From Polytrichum commune (Eukaryota > Streptophyta > Polytrichopsida > Polytrichales > Polytrichaceae): a stretch of DNA of 64,000 nucleotides. The translations under genes were made by a program, and so were the position numbers. Where the stretch lies: NCBI GenBank assembly GCA_950295325.1, contig OX485806.1, forward strand, positions 44,263,169-44,327,168. The letters are read 5' to 3'. Shown here piece after piece: positions 46,740 to 57,844 of this stretch; within the stretch, counting starts at the first letter, position 1; every line of letters starts with the position of its first letter. The notes under the pieces were generated by a model. The model ran no database searches. It was not told the DNA's origin and saw only the letters and a list, made by a program, of their open reading frames with translations.

Positions 46740-47340
46740 CATCAATGCCTACGCTTCATTTTATTGGAATGTCTAGCCTTAGTTTCTTCAAAGTGCTTTA
46801 CCAATTCCTTGGCGTTCATCATGTCTCTTGCCGCTACCCAAACGGCTTCTTTCTATCCTCACCATTTCACCAAATACTCCTTTGTACATTTTCTTTCCTT
46901 TTTACTTGGGTTTCCTACACTTGAAGATGCCCTCCTACCTCATGTTCCAAATGACGTCCACAAGGTCGAGAGGTGGCCTAATCACTTGCTTGTGATCGGG
47001 CCACAAGGTGTCGTCCTTAAATGGCTTTAGGAATGAGACATGAAAGGTCGGATGCACTTTGATCTCGGGCAATAATTCCAACTTATAGATGTCCTTGAAC
47101 ATTTGTTCCACAATGGAAAACGGAGCTCCAATTTTGGACATGAACTTTGGAGTGAGGCCTTCCGGCTAAGTGAAGTTGTTCACATTCAACAACACCTTTT
47201 TGCCCACCTCATTTTCCACTTTGCATCTTCCGGCATTGACTTGCACTATGTAGTACCTTCGGGCTTTCTCCACCAACAACTTGGTCATCTCCAAGACTTG
47301 TTTACCATCCTTGGCCAAGTCCTCACCATCTTGGTTGAAC
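46740..47340 (-). pseudogene. Integrase C-terminus and chromodomain of the chromovirus
   Basis: Minus-strand frames read YKLELLPEIKVHPTFHVSFL followed by KPFKDDTLWPD, the post-core integrase tail. Near 46780-46900 come KEYLVKW and, after two stop codons, KEAVWVAARDMMNAKELV. The latter is the chromodomain end typical of plant chromoviruses, which targets integration to modified chromatin. Several stops mean it is non-functional. Confidence 0.85.
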
Positions 47341-47999
47341 TATAGTGTTGAATGTGCCCCCTCGAGAGCTAGGTTAATAGGTTGGAGCGCAATTACTCCA
47401 TAAGCCACCACGAAAGACAACCCCTTGGTCGCCAAGTGCGTGGCTACATTAAATCTAAACTCCACTCGACTCACATAGTTCGCCCAATCTCCTTGGTCCG
47501 CCCCCACCAAGTTCCTCAAGTATTGCTTCAAGACTCCATTCACACGCTCCATTTTCCCATCCATTTGGGAATGGAAGGCCATGCTAATCCTTAGTTTCAT
47601 TCCGACCTCCTTAGAGAAGTGCATTGAAAATGCACTTGTGAACTTTGGATCTTGATCCCACACAATCACTCTTGGCAACCCGTGGTGCCTCAACCATCCT
47701 TTGAGAAAAGGCTATGCGGTCTCCAACGCGGTGGCGGTTCCCACAATCGGCACCATGTGTGCCAACTTGGCAAACCGCTCTACCATCAACAAGATGGCAT
47801 CATACCCATGTGACTCTGGCAAACTTGTGATCAAGTCCATGTACATACAATGCCATGGCCCCGGCGGGATAGGCAACGGTTGCAAGAAACCGCCTAGCTT
47901 TTGGTAAGAGGTTTGGTTTACTTGGCACTTCATCCAAGCCTTCACAAAGTGGGCTATATCTTCCTTTATGCACCGCCAATGGTACCTCCTTGACACCAT
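47340..47999 (-). pseudogene. Integrase core of the chromovirus
   Basis: Two minus-strand frames (47999-47712 and 47693-47340) form one domain split by a stop near 47710. Seen are the altered zinc region (WMKCQVNQTSYQK, where the first Cys of the CxxC is Trp), the first catalytic Asp in HCMYMDLITSLPESHGYDA, the second in VIVWDQDPKFTSAFSMHF and the Glu in MDGKMERVNGVLKQYLRNL. The DDE order and the final LATKGLSFVVAYGVIAL match Ty3/gypsy integrase. The catalytic triad is kept despite the stop. Confidence 0.92.
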
Positions 48000-49440
48000 T
48001 CTATGGCGGTTTTTTCTTTCTCCTCTACGGCCGACAATAGGACTATCTTATTCCTCCTTCAAAACTGATAGCCTCAACTTGCCTTGTGGCACATACACCC
48101 AACTTTGCTTGCACTTGAACAATCCGTCCACCAACTTAACCTCTTTGAGCACCATGCTCTTGCGAAGCTCACCTAAAAGTTTTTGTGCTTTGGGGTACTT
48201 AATTTATCCCTCCCGTATCTTGCATCACAAGTTTCCTTCGCCGGCACACATTAGCCACAAGGTTTGGATGGTTCTCATTGCTTGGAACTCTTCCCCTCTA
48301 CTTAACGCATCCGGCACCACATTTCCACAGTCCGGTTTGTGGATGAAATCCACCTTCATAAGCGCCAAACTATCATGCCACCGCAATGACTTGGCGCTCA
48401 CTTGCGCTTGTATGTCAAAATTCTTTTAGGACACATTGTCCATGTAAACCTTTGCTTTGTGCGACCCCAAATAGTGTCGTCACATCTTCAAACAATGCAC
48501 TATGGCAAAGAAATTCTTTGTCATGAGTTGGTTGTTTTCTTTGACAACCATCGAGCTTCATACCCCCATATGCAATGGCCATCCATCTTACATCAACAAT
48601 CCGCCATTGGCAAAGTTACTGTCTCCCCTATGCACCTCAAGAGGTTTGTCAAACTCCGCAAACTTGAGCACGGGGCAAAGAGAACTTGGTCTTAAGCTCC
48701 CCAAAGACTTGGTGACAAGCATCATCCCACTTTTGGGATAGCCATTTCTTTCACAAGTCGCACAAGGTCGGATAACCATCAAGCTTTATGCTCCCATATG
48801 CAATGGTCATCCATCTTGAATGAACATCAGCAAATGGCAAAGTCACTCGCCCCCGTATGCGCCTCAAAAGGTTTGTCAAGCTCCGCGAACTTGAACACAG
48901 GTGGCAAAGAGAACTTCATCTTAAGCTCCCCAAAGACTTGGGGACAATGCTCATCCCACTTTTGGGATAGCCCTCTCTTTCACAAGTCGCACAAGGTTCG
49001 ACAACCATTAAGCTTAATGCTCCTATATGCAATGGACATCCATCTTGGATCAACATCCGCCAATGGTAAAGTCCTTCGCCTCCATGTGCATCTCAAAATG
49101 CCTATGAAAACCCAGAAACTTAACCACATCTTGTGAAGAGAACTTGCTCTTGAGCTCCCCAAATGCTTGGTGACAAGGCTCATCCCACTCTTGGGATAGC
49201 CTTTTTTTTCAACAAGTTGACTAAGGTCCTAGCAACCTTAGAAAAACCTTGAATGAAGTGTTGGTAGTAGTTGGTTAGGCCAACAAATGACCTAAGCCTT
49301 TTTCTTGAGTCAAGGGCCAATTATCCTCTTGGATTGCCTTGACATTTTTCATGTTCATCCACCAACTTCCTTTGTCACCACATACCTCAAGAACTCAATC
49401 TCTCGTTGAGCAAAGTTGTTTTTCACTCCTTGGCGGTAAC
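48000..49440 (-). pseudogene. Reverse transcriptase end and RNase H of the chromovirus, with internal triplication
   Basis: Minus strand from 49440: NNFAQREIEFLRYVVTKEVG and, about 140 bp on, LRSFVGLTNYYQHFIQGFSK, the RT thumb/connection. The segment with the PVLKFAEFDKPLEVHRG-type RNase H start and the DGHCIWE-type end then occurs three times (about 49200-49026, 49026-48797 and 48797-48569), each about 228 bp. Remaining RNase H to the integrase link is present but full of stops (for example near 48300-48450). RNase H removes the RNA strand during reverse transcription; the triplication would not leave a functional fold. Confidence 0.82.
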
Positions 49441-51631
49441 TTTTTGAGCAACAGAAGGAGATCTCCAAAGCAAAGAAGGTAAAGGTACAAGATGACTAAG
49501 ATGGACAAGTAGACAAAGGGCAAGGGAGATTAACCTTCGACAAGTAGGAGTTCAACAAAGGGGAATACCATTGATCCGGCTGGTAAGTGGGATTCGATTA
49601 AGGGTAGCAGAGGGAAGTTGAGGGTGATTTAAATGACGGAAAAGGGAGAAGAAGGAAAGAAACAGGTGGAAAAAAATAGATAGATGGTGAGGTTGATGAA
49701 GGGTGTTTAAGCTAGATTGGATTAAGATTTCATTCCCTCTTGCATGATAGTTGGTGGGAGTATGGGTGTCGCTGGGTTGTTGTTGTAGTTGTGTTGCATT
49801 CCTTGCATCCTGATTGTGTTTTGGGGGGTTGTCAGTCGAACCAGGTGCATGGGGCGGCCTGGGTGAATCGGCGGATGGGCAATGGGACATAGAGTCTCCT
49901 TGCGGAGGAAGGACACAACAATGTCATGGTGAACCGACAATGTGCGAGAACGTGGTGTCGCTAAAGGGCGGAAGTTATGGGTGCGGTAGCTGCAGTCAGA
50001 GGAGCAGGGACTTGGGAAGGACCTACATTTGTGGCCGGATGGGGCACCCATCGCCGCCACTTCCTTCTTCGCCGTAGATGTATCACGGGCATATGCATAA
50101 TAAGGTGGCGGGAAATGAGACAGTTTGAACTGGAGTGGTGAGGGAGCAATGGGCATTGAACACCGCTCCTGTGAAGTGGCATGAAACCTTCCATCCGTGA
50201 ACCTTGCATCAAACCATAGAGATTCGGGGAGGTTGAATGAGATCCAGCGATGCCGTTGAACCAAAAGGGAGGCCAAAGATCTTCCTCATCCTCATCAGGT
50301 TGGAGTCGCAGGAGGAATACATTTAGCTAAGCTTGTTGAGGAAGTAACAAGTTGTAGAACTTTGCCACAGGGTTGCTCCAACTGCGGAGAAAGGAAGGAT
50401 GTCAATGTCAGCAAGGTTGTGCGGAGGTCGAGGCTACCCAGTAGGGGGTTTCAGGGTAGTGATAACGCAACACTAGGAGAGGAAGGCAGAAGGATGATCG
50501 TTCTAGCAATGGTCGACATTGGCGGCACTTGCGGTTGTAGGTGCGGAAGAAGAAATAGTGTGTCATGTGGAGTGTGGGTTAATCTTTGGGGTGGCAGATG
50601 CACTGCTAATTTACTCAAATTAAGGAGCATGGGCAAAAGTGTCATCGTCGCAAGATTAAACCAGTGTTGAGGAAGGAGCAGGGAATGTGTTGGGTTCTTC
50701 TGTGGAGTCATTGGAGTTGCATGAGTGCCCAATGATTGGCGAACCGGGCACGGAAGAGGAAGAGGAAGGGTGTATTGGTTTCTTTCGAGCGTTTGGAGTC
50801 TTCAACACAGGTATGCTTGCAGTTGAAGAGACCGAGCAAAGTGTGCGGCTAGGAGAATAGCCCAAGTGGGTACATTTTGTGGATGAAGAACCTCCAGGTC
50901 TTGGGAGGCCTCTCGGTTGGAGCGCTAATGGGTTAACCAGCCCCACTATGGATTCAACCTCCTGTCAAAATTCAACGTTTAGGCAGTGGGCAACGAGGCG
51001 TTGAAGTGGGTTAGTTTTAGTAACCTTGCATTTTTTACCTGTTCTGAAAGTGTCGGCAATGTGTGTGAGCCCCGCATTGGCAACATGGAGCAGCGTTGGG
51101 GATGGCCCTGTCGTGAAGCATGTTGGAGGAGCTTGATAGATAGTCTTGTTCGAGTTTCCAATAGAGCTTAAAGTTGTGTTATCATTAACATTGGCACCTA
51201 AGTTGAGGGGAATTTAGGTAGAGCCGCAGATGGGTAGAAGTTAGTGCATGTGGTAAGGGAGGAGAGCTAAGATGGAAGAGCGGCTGGTAAAGCTATCAAG
51301 GAGGGTTGACAACATTTGTGCAGTTGTGATGGTCACGTAGGATAGATGGAGAAGAACTATCACCGCAAGCAAGAGGGTCATGTAATTAGGACTAGGAATA
51401 GAGGCATGGCAAGTTGCAAATATATTGGTGTGTGGCTCAAGCATTTAAGAATGCTTGAACAATTTTCCTTTAAATTTAATACAAAGGTGTTATTCACACC
51501 ACTCCTCTTTCAATCAAATGGAGCAAAGGTGCATGTCAGAATCATAACCAAGGTTGTGTGAAGGAGGATTCTCCACCCGGATTAGGACGCATTCAAAGTG
51601 GGTTGATGATTCTTGCTCACAATTTCCTTCT
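49441..51631. other. Unassigned region with moderately long open frames
   Basis: Several frames of 90-184 residues exist on both strands (49722-50276 minus, 50362-50670 plus, 50656-50946 minus). They are Pro/Ser-rich or of mixed composition and match no family I recognise. The opposing frames overlap, so at most one strand is real. It lies between the RT end of the chromovirus and the inverted copy of the PDAP1-gene flank. Confidence 0.35.
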
Positions 51632-52437
51632 TAGGGTTTGTGGACACAATGTTTGGTACGAAAGGTAGAGTGAGAGCTTAAGAAGTTCAAGGGCATAACA
51701 TTGCTTAGTTGATGAATTGTGTTCAAGGCCCCAAAGTAGATTCAAGAATAAAGCCTCCGGATGCTAGAATTCTAATGCTTCAAACTGAATATGAAGTCAG
51801 GGTAGATAAACACAACTCATCAGCTGACTCATGTTATGGGATGACAATTAACTCAATTACTTCATAAAACAACTCAAATTTCAAATCTATTATGGACGCC
51901 AGTCATTTTAGGACCTTCAGTAAGAGGTCTCACTAGAACAATAATTAACTTAATGGTGCAAACAATTCCCATTACATCCAAACTAATTACAAATTATAAT
52001 CATTGCATTGCATTTCAGTTATAACTAAACATGTTTATTTTAAATTTACTCGAGCAAGATACATCAATCAATCTATAACACACAATAAATATCCAAAATT
52101 ACATATCATTATACATTCCACTGCTATCCCACACGGACCTTGAATCTGTGCCCATTATCAAAAAGCCATGTTGGCTATCAAAAACCCTAAACATTTGGCA
52201 CTACCCTCTCCGCAACAATATGAAAATGCTACCATGAGATGTCTGATATTACACTGAGAGTAGATATAAGATACCTATATAAGAATCTCAGATTTACAAC
52301 TTTGAAAAAATGATAATGACACCAATTTACAAAGTAGAGGAAGTGGTAGTGTGAACCAAAATAACTGCATGGTACCAAGGCAATGAAGATAATCATAATT
52401 TAACATTGCAAGCCACCTGAAAATAGTGATGACCTTA
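51632..52437 (-). repeat. Inverted copy of the PDAP1-gene 3' flank
   Basis: Reverse complement of about 4467-5303, recognisable throughout: ACCAAACATTGTGTCCACAA matches at one end and TCATCACTATT(T/G)TCAGG with TGGCTTGCA at the other. The copy is 806 bp against 837 bp in the original. Homology does not extend into the coding exons or beyond about 5303. There are many substitutions and small indels, so this is not an assembly duplicate. Confidence 0.88.
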
Positions 52438-53237
52438 TGAGAAATTAAGGTATTTGGATTTCGGAAGAGGCAAGTATCGCAAGGAAAGTTTGCAGGAGTA
52501 TCCGAGAACACGCGGAGGGCGTGGGATTGCGGTAAATTTGAGGTCGGTTTATTCTTCCACCACATTGGATTAGGGAGAGGTGCTTGGCATAAGAGGTTGA
52601 TTTGATTTTCTTTTGGTTAAAAAGAAAAGAAATTTAGGCGATGAAATTTAAGCCATCACACACTTAAATTTTTTAGGTACAAGTTGTGGGTGTCATGATT
52701 CATTTAGGAAAATTTAAATGGGATTGCCGAGGGATTGCCACTAAAAATTACTTGGCACATAGAATCACCATGTAATTGTTAAGGTCGAATTGTGTTTAGC
52801 AACACAGACTCCGGAGATTGTTGTGAGAACGAGTTTTTATGTTATTAAGGGAAGATGAAGAATGTGCTTATGTGCCAATTTTTTCATGGCAACAAGGATA
52901 TCTTACGCTTGACCACCAACCACAACCAAGTGCCCGTTATACGCGGTCCATTTGATTTGGTGGTGGTTGTAGGTGCAGGTTGTCTTTCACATTTTGACAT
53001 TTTATTTTGATTCCGTATTAGTATAGGTTTTTGGCTCTAGTAACCAAACCCATTGTGGGTCTATTGTAACAACTCGGAGCCAATATTATTGTTCTCCATC
53101 TCCAAGGGCATTGGAAGATTGATCTTCTTCCCTCTCGGATGTTGAACCAGTCGTAAGACCCGACAAGGCTTTTCAGCCTACTTCGGCATGGGGAATTGCA
53201 TTCGGTCTCATGTTCTTCAAGTGGGGACCTTTGACGA
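52438..53237. other. Unassigned DNA and possible leader of the MTase-bearing element
   Basis: No recognised coding sequence from 52438 to about 53000. From about 53040, sequence such as CTATTGTAACAACTCGGAGCC precedes the gag-like frames and may be leader, but no LTR or primer binding site was found. Confidence 0.4.
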
Positions 53238-54950
53238 TATGAAGGAGGAGACGCAACGACGAATCCAAGACTGATTTTACAGTCGAGCTGGGATCATTTC
53301 CCTACAATATTGGAAAATTTGGTTTAGGACGTGAATGCAGGAGAAACATCAACGTAATACTAATTTTAATGATTGGTATGCGTTTAAGCTTTTGCCCTAG
53401 AATTTTGAGCATGAGACATTCCAAATTTATGAACAATGGACAAATGCTCATTGGATGAAGTTTGCCAGGTGGAGCAGTATTGGGAGATGCTGATAGAATT
53501 GTTTTCTGCATTAAAAAAGGGCATAACTATCAGTTCATTGGTCGCTCCTGTGGTGAAGACAGAGCAAACAAAGGGTGTCTTTGTAGTAGATGTGGATAGG
53601 TGTTACCTAGGTGGCATAGCTTCTGTAGGAAATCCGCCAGATTTTGATCTTCTACATGAATATAACTTCATTTGCAAGAGGAATATGGAGGTTTCCGTCG
53701 GGATCAAATGCAACGGATCCAAGATTTTAGGCGGCAGAATGACGACATGTCTCGTATCATATACACAAGATTGGAGAGATTTGCCAAGGAATCTAGAGGT
53801 GTTTTTGCAGAGAGCCAATTAATGAAGGTTTTTTTTTGTCAAAAATTGAGAAACGCCTCATTGACTTAGTGTTGCCCATGATCATCATGGATTATGATGG
53901 GTGGACGACACTTGTAGAGGCATTCGCCATTGTGAAACAGTGTGATTGTGCCTTGTGTCAATTCAATGCCATTGATTTGTTGTCCTTGCTAGTGGATTCT
54001 TGCAAATTTTGAAAGACTTCGGTTGTGACTACAAGATTGGTAAAGGCAGAAGACAAGACTTTGTATTATTGGGCTTGTGGACAGTGGAACCATCCTAAGA
54101 ATAATTTTCTTTCAAAGCAAAAGCAGGTTGACACCGCGAATCATCCAAAGCGGAAGCTAGTTGTTTCCGCTAACAATTCAATGAAGAAGGCCGATAAACA
54201 TTTACCAAAGCAGTTGAAGTGTTCATTGTGGGCAGAACAATCACGCGGTGAAAACTTGCTTCGTTCTCCATTAAAAAAATGCATTTTTTTGAGTGGGAAA
54301 AGACGTTGGAGGCAAAGCTTGGCACCTTGGAGGTGAGGTTCAAGAATTTGGTGTCAATTGGCCAAATATTGGAATCACCAGCTCCACCCGGAGCTAAGGC
54401 TAGGTCGTCGACTCTCGATAACTATATATTTGAGGCTTCGGGGGAGGTGATGAGTTGGTAGTTGTAACACGTGTTTTTATATTCAATCTTAAGATATCTT
54501 TGACCACAAAGGAGGCTGTTGAGACCATTTGGGCTCGTGACAATGGTCCCGTGGATCAAATTGGTTAGGCGCATCTGCCATTGCCTTTTGGAATGGTAGA
54601 TGTTGTCCAATATATCAATGGCCAAAATTCGAGCATGGAAGATTCAAATCCGTCGATTGACATGGTGCACACACCTTTGTTTACAATATTGGAGTGGTCG
54701 TCACCCGGCATCCAAATGGTTAAATTGTTCTACTTAGTAGGTAGGATTTTGGAAGGCAAGGCATCCTTGTCTTCATTCATTGTGGCTTAAGCCACTGCAA
54801 ACCTCCCTGCCATTGAGGATCTTGAAGAAACAACCAAACAACGAGTGAGGCTTGTGGCGGAGGCCATTGCATCTTTTGATGCACACACTTTAGACGACAA
54901 AGGGCCGACCACATCTAACAACTCATCCAAATCCGCGGGGGTAGCTTATT
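53238..54950 (+). pseudogene. Gag region of the methyltransferase-bearing retroelement (family D)
   Basis: Reading moves between frames. Seen are a start-like MKEETQRRIQD (53240); a WYAFKLLP...HETFQIYEQWTN stretch; a Cys/His-rich module (about 53540-53635, C...GCLCSRCG...PRWHSFC); and RIIYTRLERFAKESRGVFA. Then come LIDLVLPMIIMDYDGWTTLV and a degenerate zinc knuckle KTLYYWACGQWNHPKNNFLS (usual form C-x2-C-x4-H-x4-C, with one Cys lost). Next is a heptad-like LEAKLGTLEVRFKNL and, near 54590, VVQYINGQNSS from the protease-side region. Gag packages element RNA. Stops and frameshifts show great age. The region is interrupted at 54951 by a family A LTR and continues in register at 55929. Confidence 0.72.
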
Positions 54951-55923
54951 TGTCGCGCACCTCTCCATGAGGAGTGCCCGAAAGACCATGGGCACAAAGG
55001 GGACCCCGGAGTGACACCCGAGACTTGTGGCGCCGTTGGTGAGAGGGTCCAAGTGATCCTAGTGTGGGTGAGGGCCCCGGGCGTTGGGAACGCCTCCCAC
55101 CCACCAAGACTAGGAGGCACGAGGCTAAGGCCATAAGCTATGCGTAGCTTATGGTGTGGTGATTTTATAAAGCTCAACAACACCTCAATCGGAGGCGTGA
55201 GCTAGGAGTTATGGAAATTTGAGTGGGGCGTTGTCCTGGGACAGCGCCCTGGTACAGCAGTGCCTGGGAGTGATTCCCAGCACTTCCAAGGTTTAAACAG
55301 GCATAACTTCATCAATAATTGCTTGAATGGAGCAAGTGAGGAGTCCATCAGCATCTACGTGAAGCGTAGATGAAGATGAAGTGGTTGGTTGTTAGCATCC
55401 AACATCATACAAGGAAGTTATGATGGTCTGAAGCTTTTGGGAGCTTCTAGGCTCAGCGGCTAAGGGAAAATGTCTACTTGGCCCAACTCTTGGCAGAGAG
55501 ACAAAAGGTTTCTTCACGGTGGGGTAGGGGCCCCGCGTAAAGTCGTAGAGGCTTATATGGGCGAGGTGGTGTGGCCTCACCCACCCGAGGCCGAACGGCA
55601 CGGCCTCTATGGGCATTGGCCCAATGTGAGGCCATAGTTGCCTAGTACGCTTCGGGTTGTTGTAGTGTTGCTCCGGCAACGCGATGATCAACATAGGATT
55701 GGACTTCCATGGATGAAAGTCCACATGGAAGAAATGGGTTACTGATTAAGGGGTGAGTCCCGAAAGCAAAGTAGGAGGTTTGGTTCCCCTCGTATGAACT
55801 ATAAGGTCCGGGGTAGGAGGAGCTAACCATTAGCATGGCGGAATGTGAAGGGTTACCACTCGTAACCTTTGCTAGAAATGAAAATTGGCAAGATTGTCAA
55901 GGGAGTTAGCAAGGGTTGTGACA
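54951..55923 (+). mobile_element. Solo LTR of family A (copy in the family D element, first)
   Basis: 973 bp, TGTCGCGCACC to GGGTTGTGACA. It is flanked by TTATT on both sides (54946-54950 and 55924-55928), a perfect 5-bp target duplication. It contains a TATA-like CTTATATGGG near 55551 and the GGCGCTGTCC hairpin type near 55228. The host element reads on across the insertion. Confidence 0.93.
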
Positions 55924-55928
55924 TTATT

Positions 55929-56741
55929 TGTCGAATATAACTGCTAGAGATATTTGTGAGTGCTGCGACATTCGACTCGGCATCATGTGTATGGTGAATG
56001 ATACGGACATTTTGGTGGTCAGTCATGCTGGGGGCAATGCTATTTGGGTTGCACCCCAATGTATGATGATGAACTCGGGTTTGCAACCAGTTATGATCGG
56101 CAAAAAACTTGCCCAGGAATTACGGTTGATGGCCAATGAGTTGGTTTTTTGCCCCTTTATCATCGTCATCTCTATTGGCCAAGTGGAGCGGACCACTGGT
56201 TACATTCGGTAGCCACTACAGTTATGCTACCGCGTGAAGCCTGAAGATCCACCCACATCTTTTTTCTTAGGTGTGCGGTGACAAATATGACCAATTATGA
56301 TATTTAAGTTGGTCAGTAAGCACTCTATCCCTTGGGTTTTGGTTTGGACAACTGGACTGAAGAAACTTATATCCGACCTGGTTGGTCGGCTGGAGACGAC
56401 CATAAAGAATTTACTCTTGTGGCATTTGTGGCGACTGTGACCATAGCACCTTTATCCATGGTTTTTGGATGTGGTGTTATTGTGGATATATTGTCATATG
56501 TTTTCGTATTATTGGAGGAGTCATTGGCATTCATGAGAAATGTTGAGGATCAACGGGAGATGTCACCTCAAGGTGCATTGGTGCATTATTCCAAAGATCA
56601 TCTTCTTCCATGGCGCAATTTTGCCGACCTATTCCAAAGGTGTAAGGACATTGTCTTCTCTCTCGGTTCTATAACACCAGTGATCTGTGGTACCTCATCG
56701 GCGTTGGCACGTACTATCTCATGGCGTCCGCCAGACAAGGG
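55929..56741 (+). pseudogene. Protease-like and spacer region of the family D element
   Basis: About 55990-56212 encodes NSGLQPVMIGKKLAQELRL, resembling an aspartic-protease active site of the D-S-G-A type with the Asp changed to Asn, followed by FCPFIIVISIGQVERTTGY. After stops and shifts, 56332-56740 encodes LGFGLDNWTEETYIRPGWSA and TIAPLSMVFGCGVIVDIL, ending SWRPPDKG. A one-base frameshift at about 56740 leads directly into the methyltransferase motif I. The function of the spacer is unknown. Its conservation of readable protein suggests a real polyprotein portion. Confidence 0.68.
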
Positions 56742-57844
56742 ATTCCTTTGGTGGAACTGTTTGGAGGCATCGAAACAAGATTGGCAGCCGCGTTGGAGGC
56801 TGGCCTCAGGGTTTGCAAATATGTATGTGTGGATGACAGTCAGGTGTCCACCTGTGTGGCTCGTCACCATATCCATTAGTTGATGGTATTGCACCCATAG
56901 CTACTACATCCAACTGCCATTTGTGAGTCTTTTGCAAGCCTCCCTCGTGATGATACACTTATCAGCGAGGCATGCTTACAAAAATTGGGTCCCGTGGATT
57001 TGGAGATAGCGGAATGGCCCTGCTAGGGCCACTCACGTGCTAGAGCGGGCCGAGGGTTAGGGGATCCCAGATCTAGTTTTTTTGGGGACCTCATCCGACC
57101 TATGTAATGGTGGTATGCCTACCAACCTTCCACTGCAAGGTACATATTCGAGAATGTACCTCTGCTGGGAGATTCTTGAGACAAGGTGTTGAAAGGCAAA
57201 CATTATATCTGTCAACACCTTGGTGATCCCATTTTTGTGGATGCTACGAGCTTTGGTTCTTATTCCCACCAACCTCGGTGGCTTTGGACCAACCTCGCAG
57301 CGCTATCCATTTTAACTGCAACATTTTCTGCAGTGTCTCCACCTTTTAATCAAGAGGTGGATGCCATTTTGGATCCACACTAGACCCCTTTGTTGGTTGT
57401 CAAGATTATTTACCCTTGTTGGCAATGGTCAACAAAGTGAGGGCACCACGGAGGGTCTTTTCCACCTTTATGACTTTCCCACAGTCATTTGCATTTTGTG
57501 ATCACGGGTCTGGCATGGTGTGGGATGATCACACCAATAGCCATACCGAACCATTGGTTGATGAACAGGAACGTGCCATGGGATTCCGCACGGGCACCAT
57601 AGCAGCTCCTGGCATGTCTGAGAGCCAACGACGCTTTATGTTGGACCAAGCCATGGATCTTAATATCATGGTGTGGAATCTTGGTTTATGCCTTGCATTG
57701 CAACAACATCATGGTGACCAATTGTTGTCTCAAGGGACAGAGGATTCTGGTCAGGGAGCACATCAATCCACATTCATGAAGGAGGAAATTAACGCCATGG
57801 TTGGAGAGACCAAACGAATCTCTCAATTCGAGCAACAAGTAATG
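56742..57844 (+). pseudogene. C5-cytosine DNA methyltransferase domain of the family D retroelement
   Basis: Motifs of C5-DNA methyltransferases occur in the normal order. Motif I is VELFGGIETRLAAALEAG (about 56751-56804, the AdoMet-binding F-G-G-x-x-T). Next is a CVDDSQV acidic strand. Motif IV is WPC at 57013-57023, where the catalytic Cys is kept but the following Gln is a TAG stop, then GHSRARAGRGLGDPRSS. Motif VI is YIFENVPLLGDS (57141-57176), with ENV. Motif VIII-like is SYSHQPRWLWTNLA (57260-57300). Motifs IX-X are ERAMGFRTGTIAAPG...MDLNIMVW in the open frame from 57416. The enzyme would methylate cytosine in DNA. Many stops look like C-to-T changes (CAG to TAG, CGA to TGA). It sits between the protease region and RT of one element, so it is a pol-linked domain, not a host gene. 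The frame ends in the next LTR. Confidence 0.85.

Noticed and set aside
49552-51171. Host gene in the frames at 49722-50276 or 50362-50670
   Set aside because: Overlapping frames on both strands, no recognisable domain and no convincing splice structure; left as unassigned.
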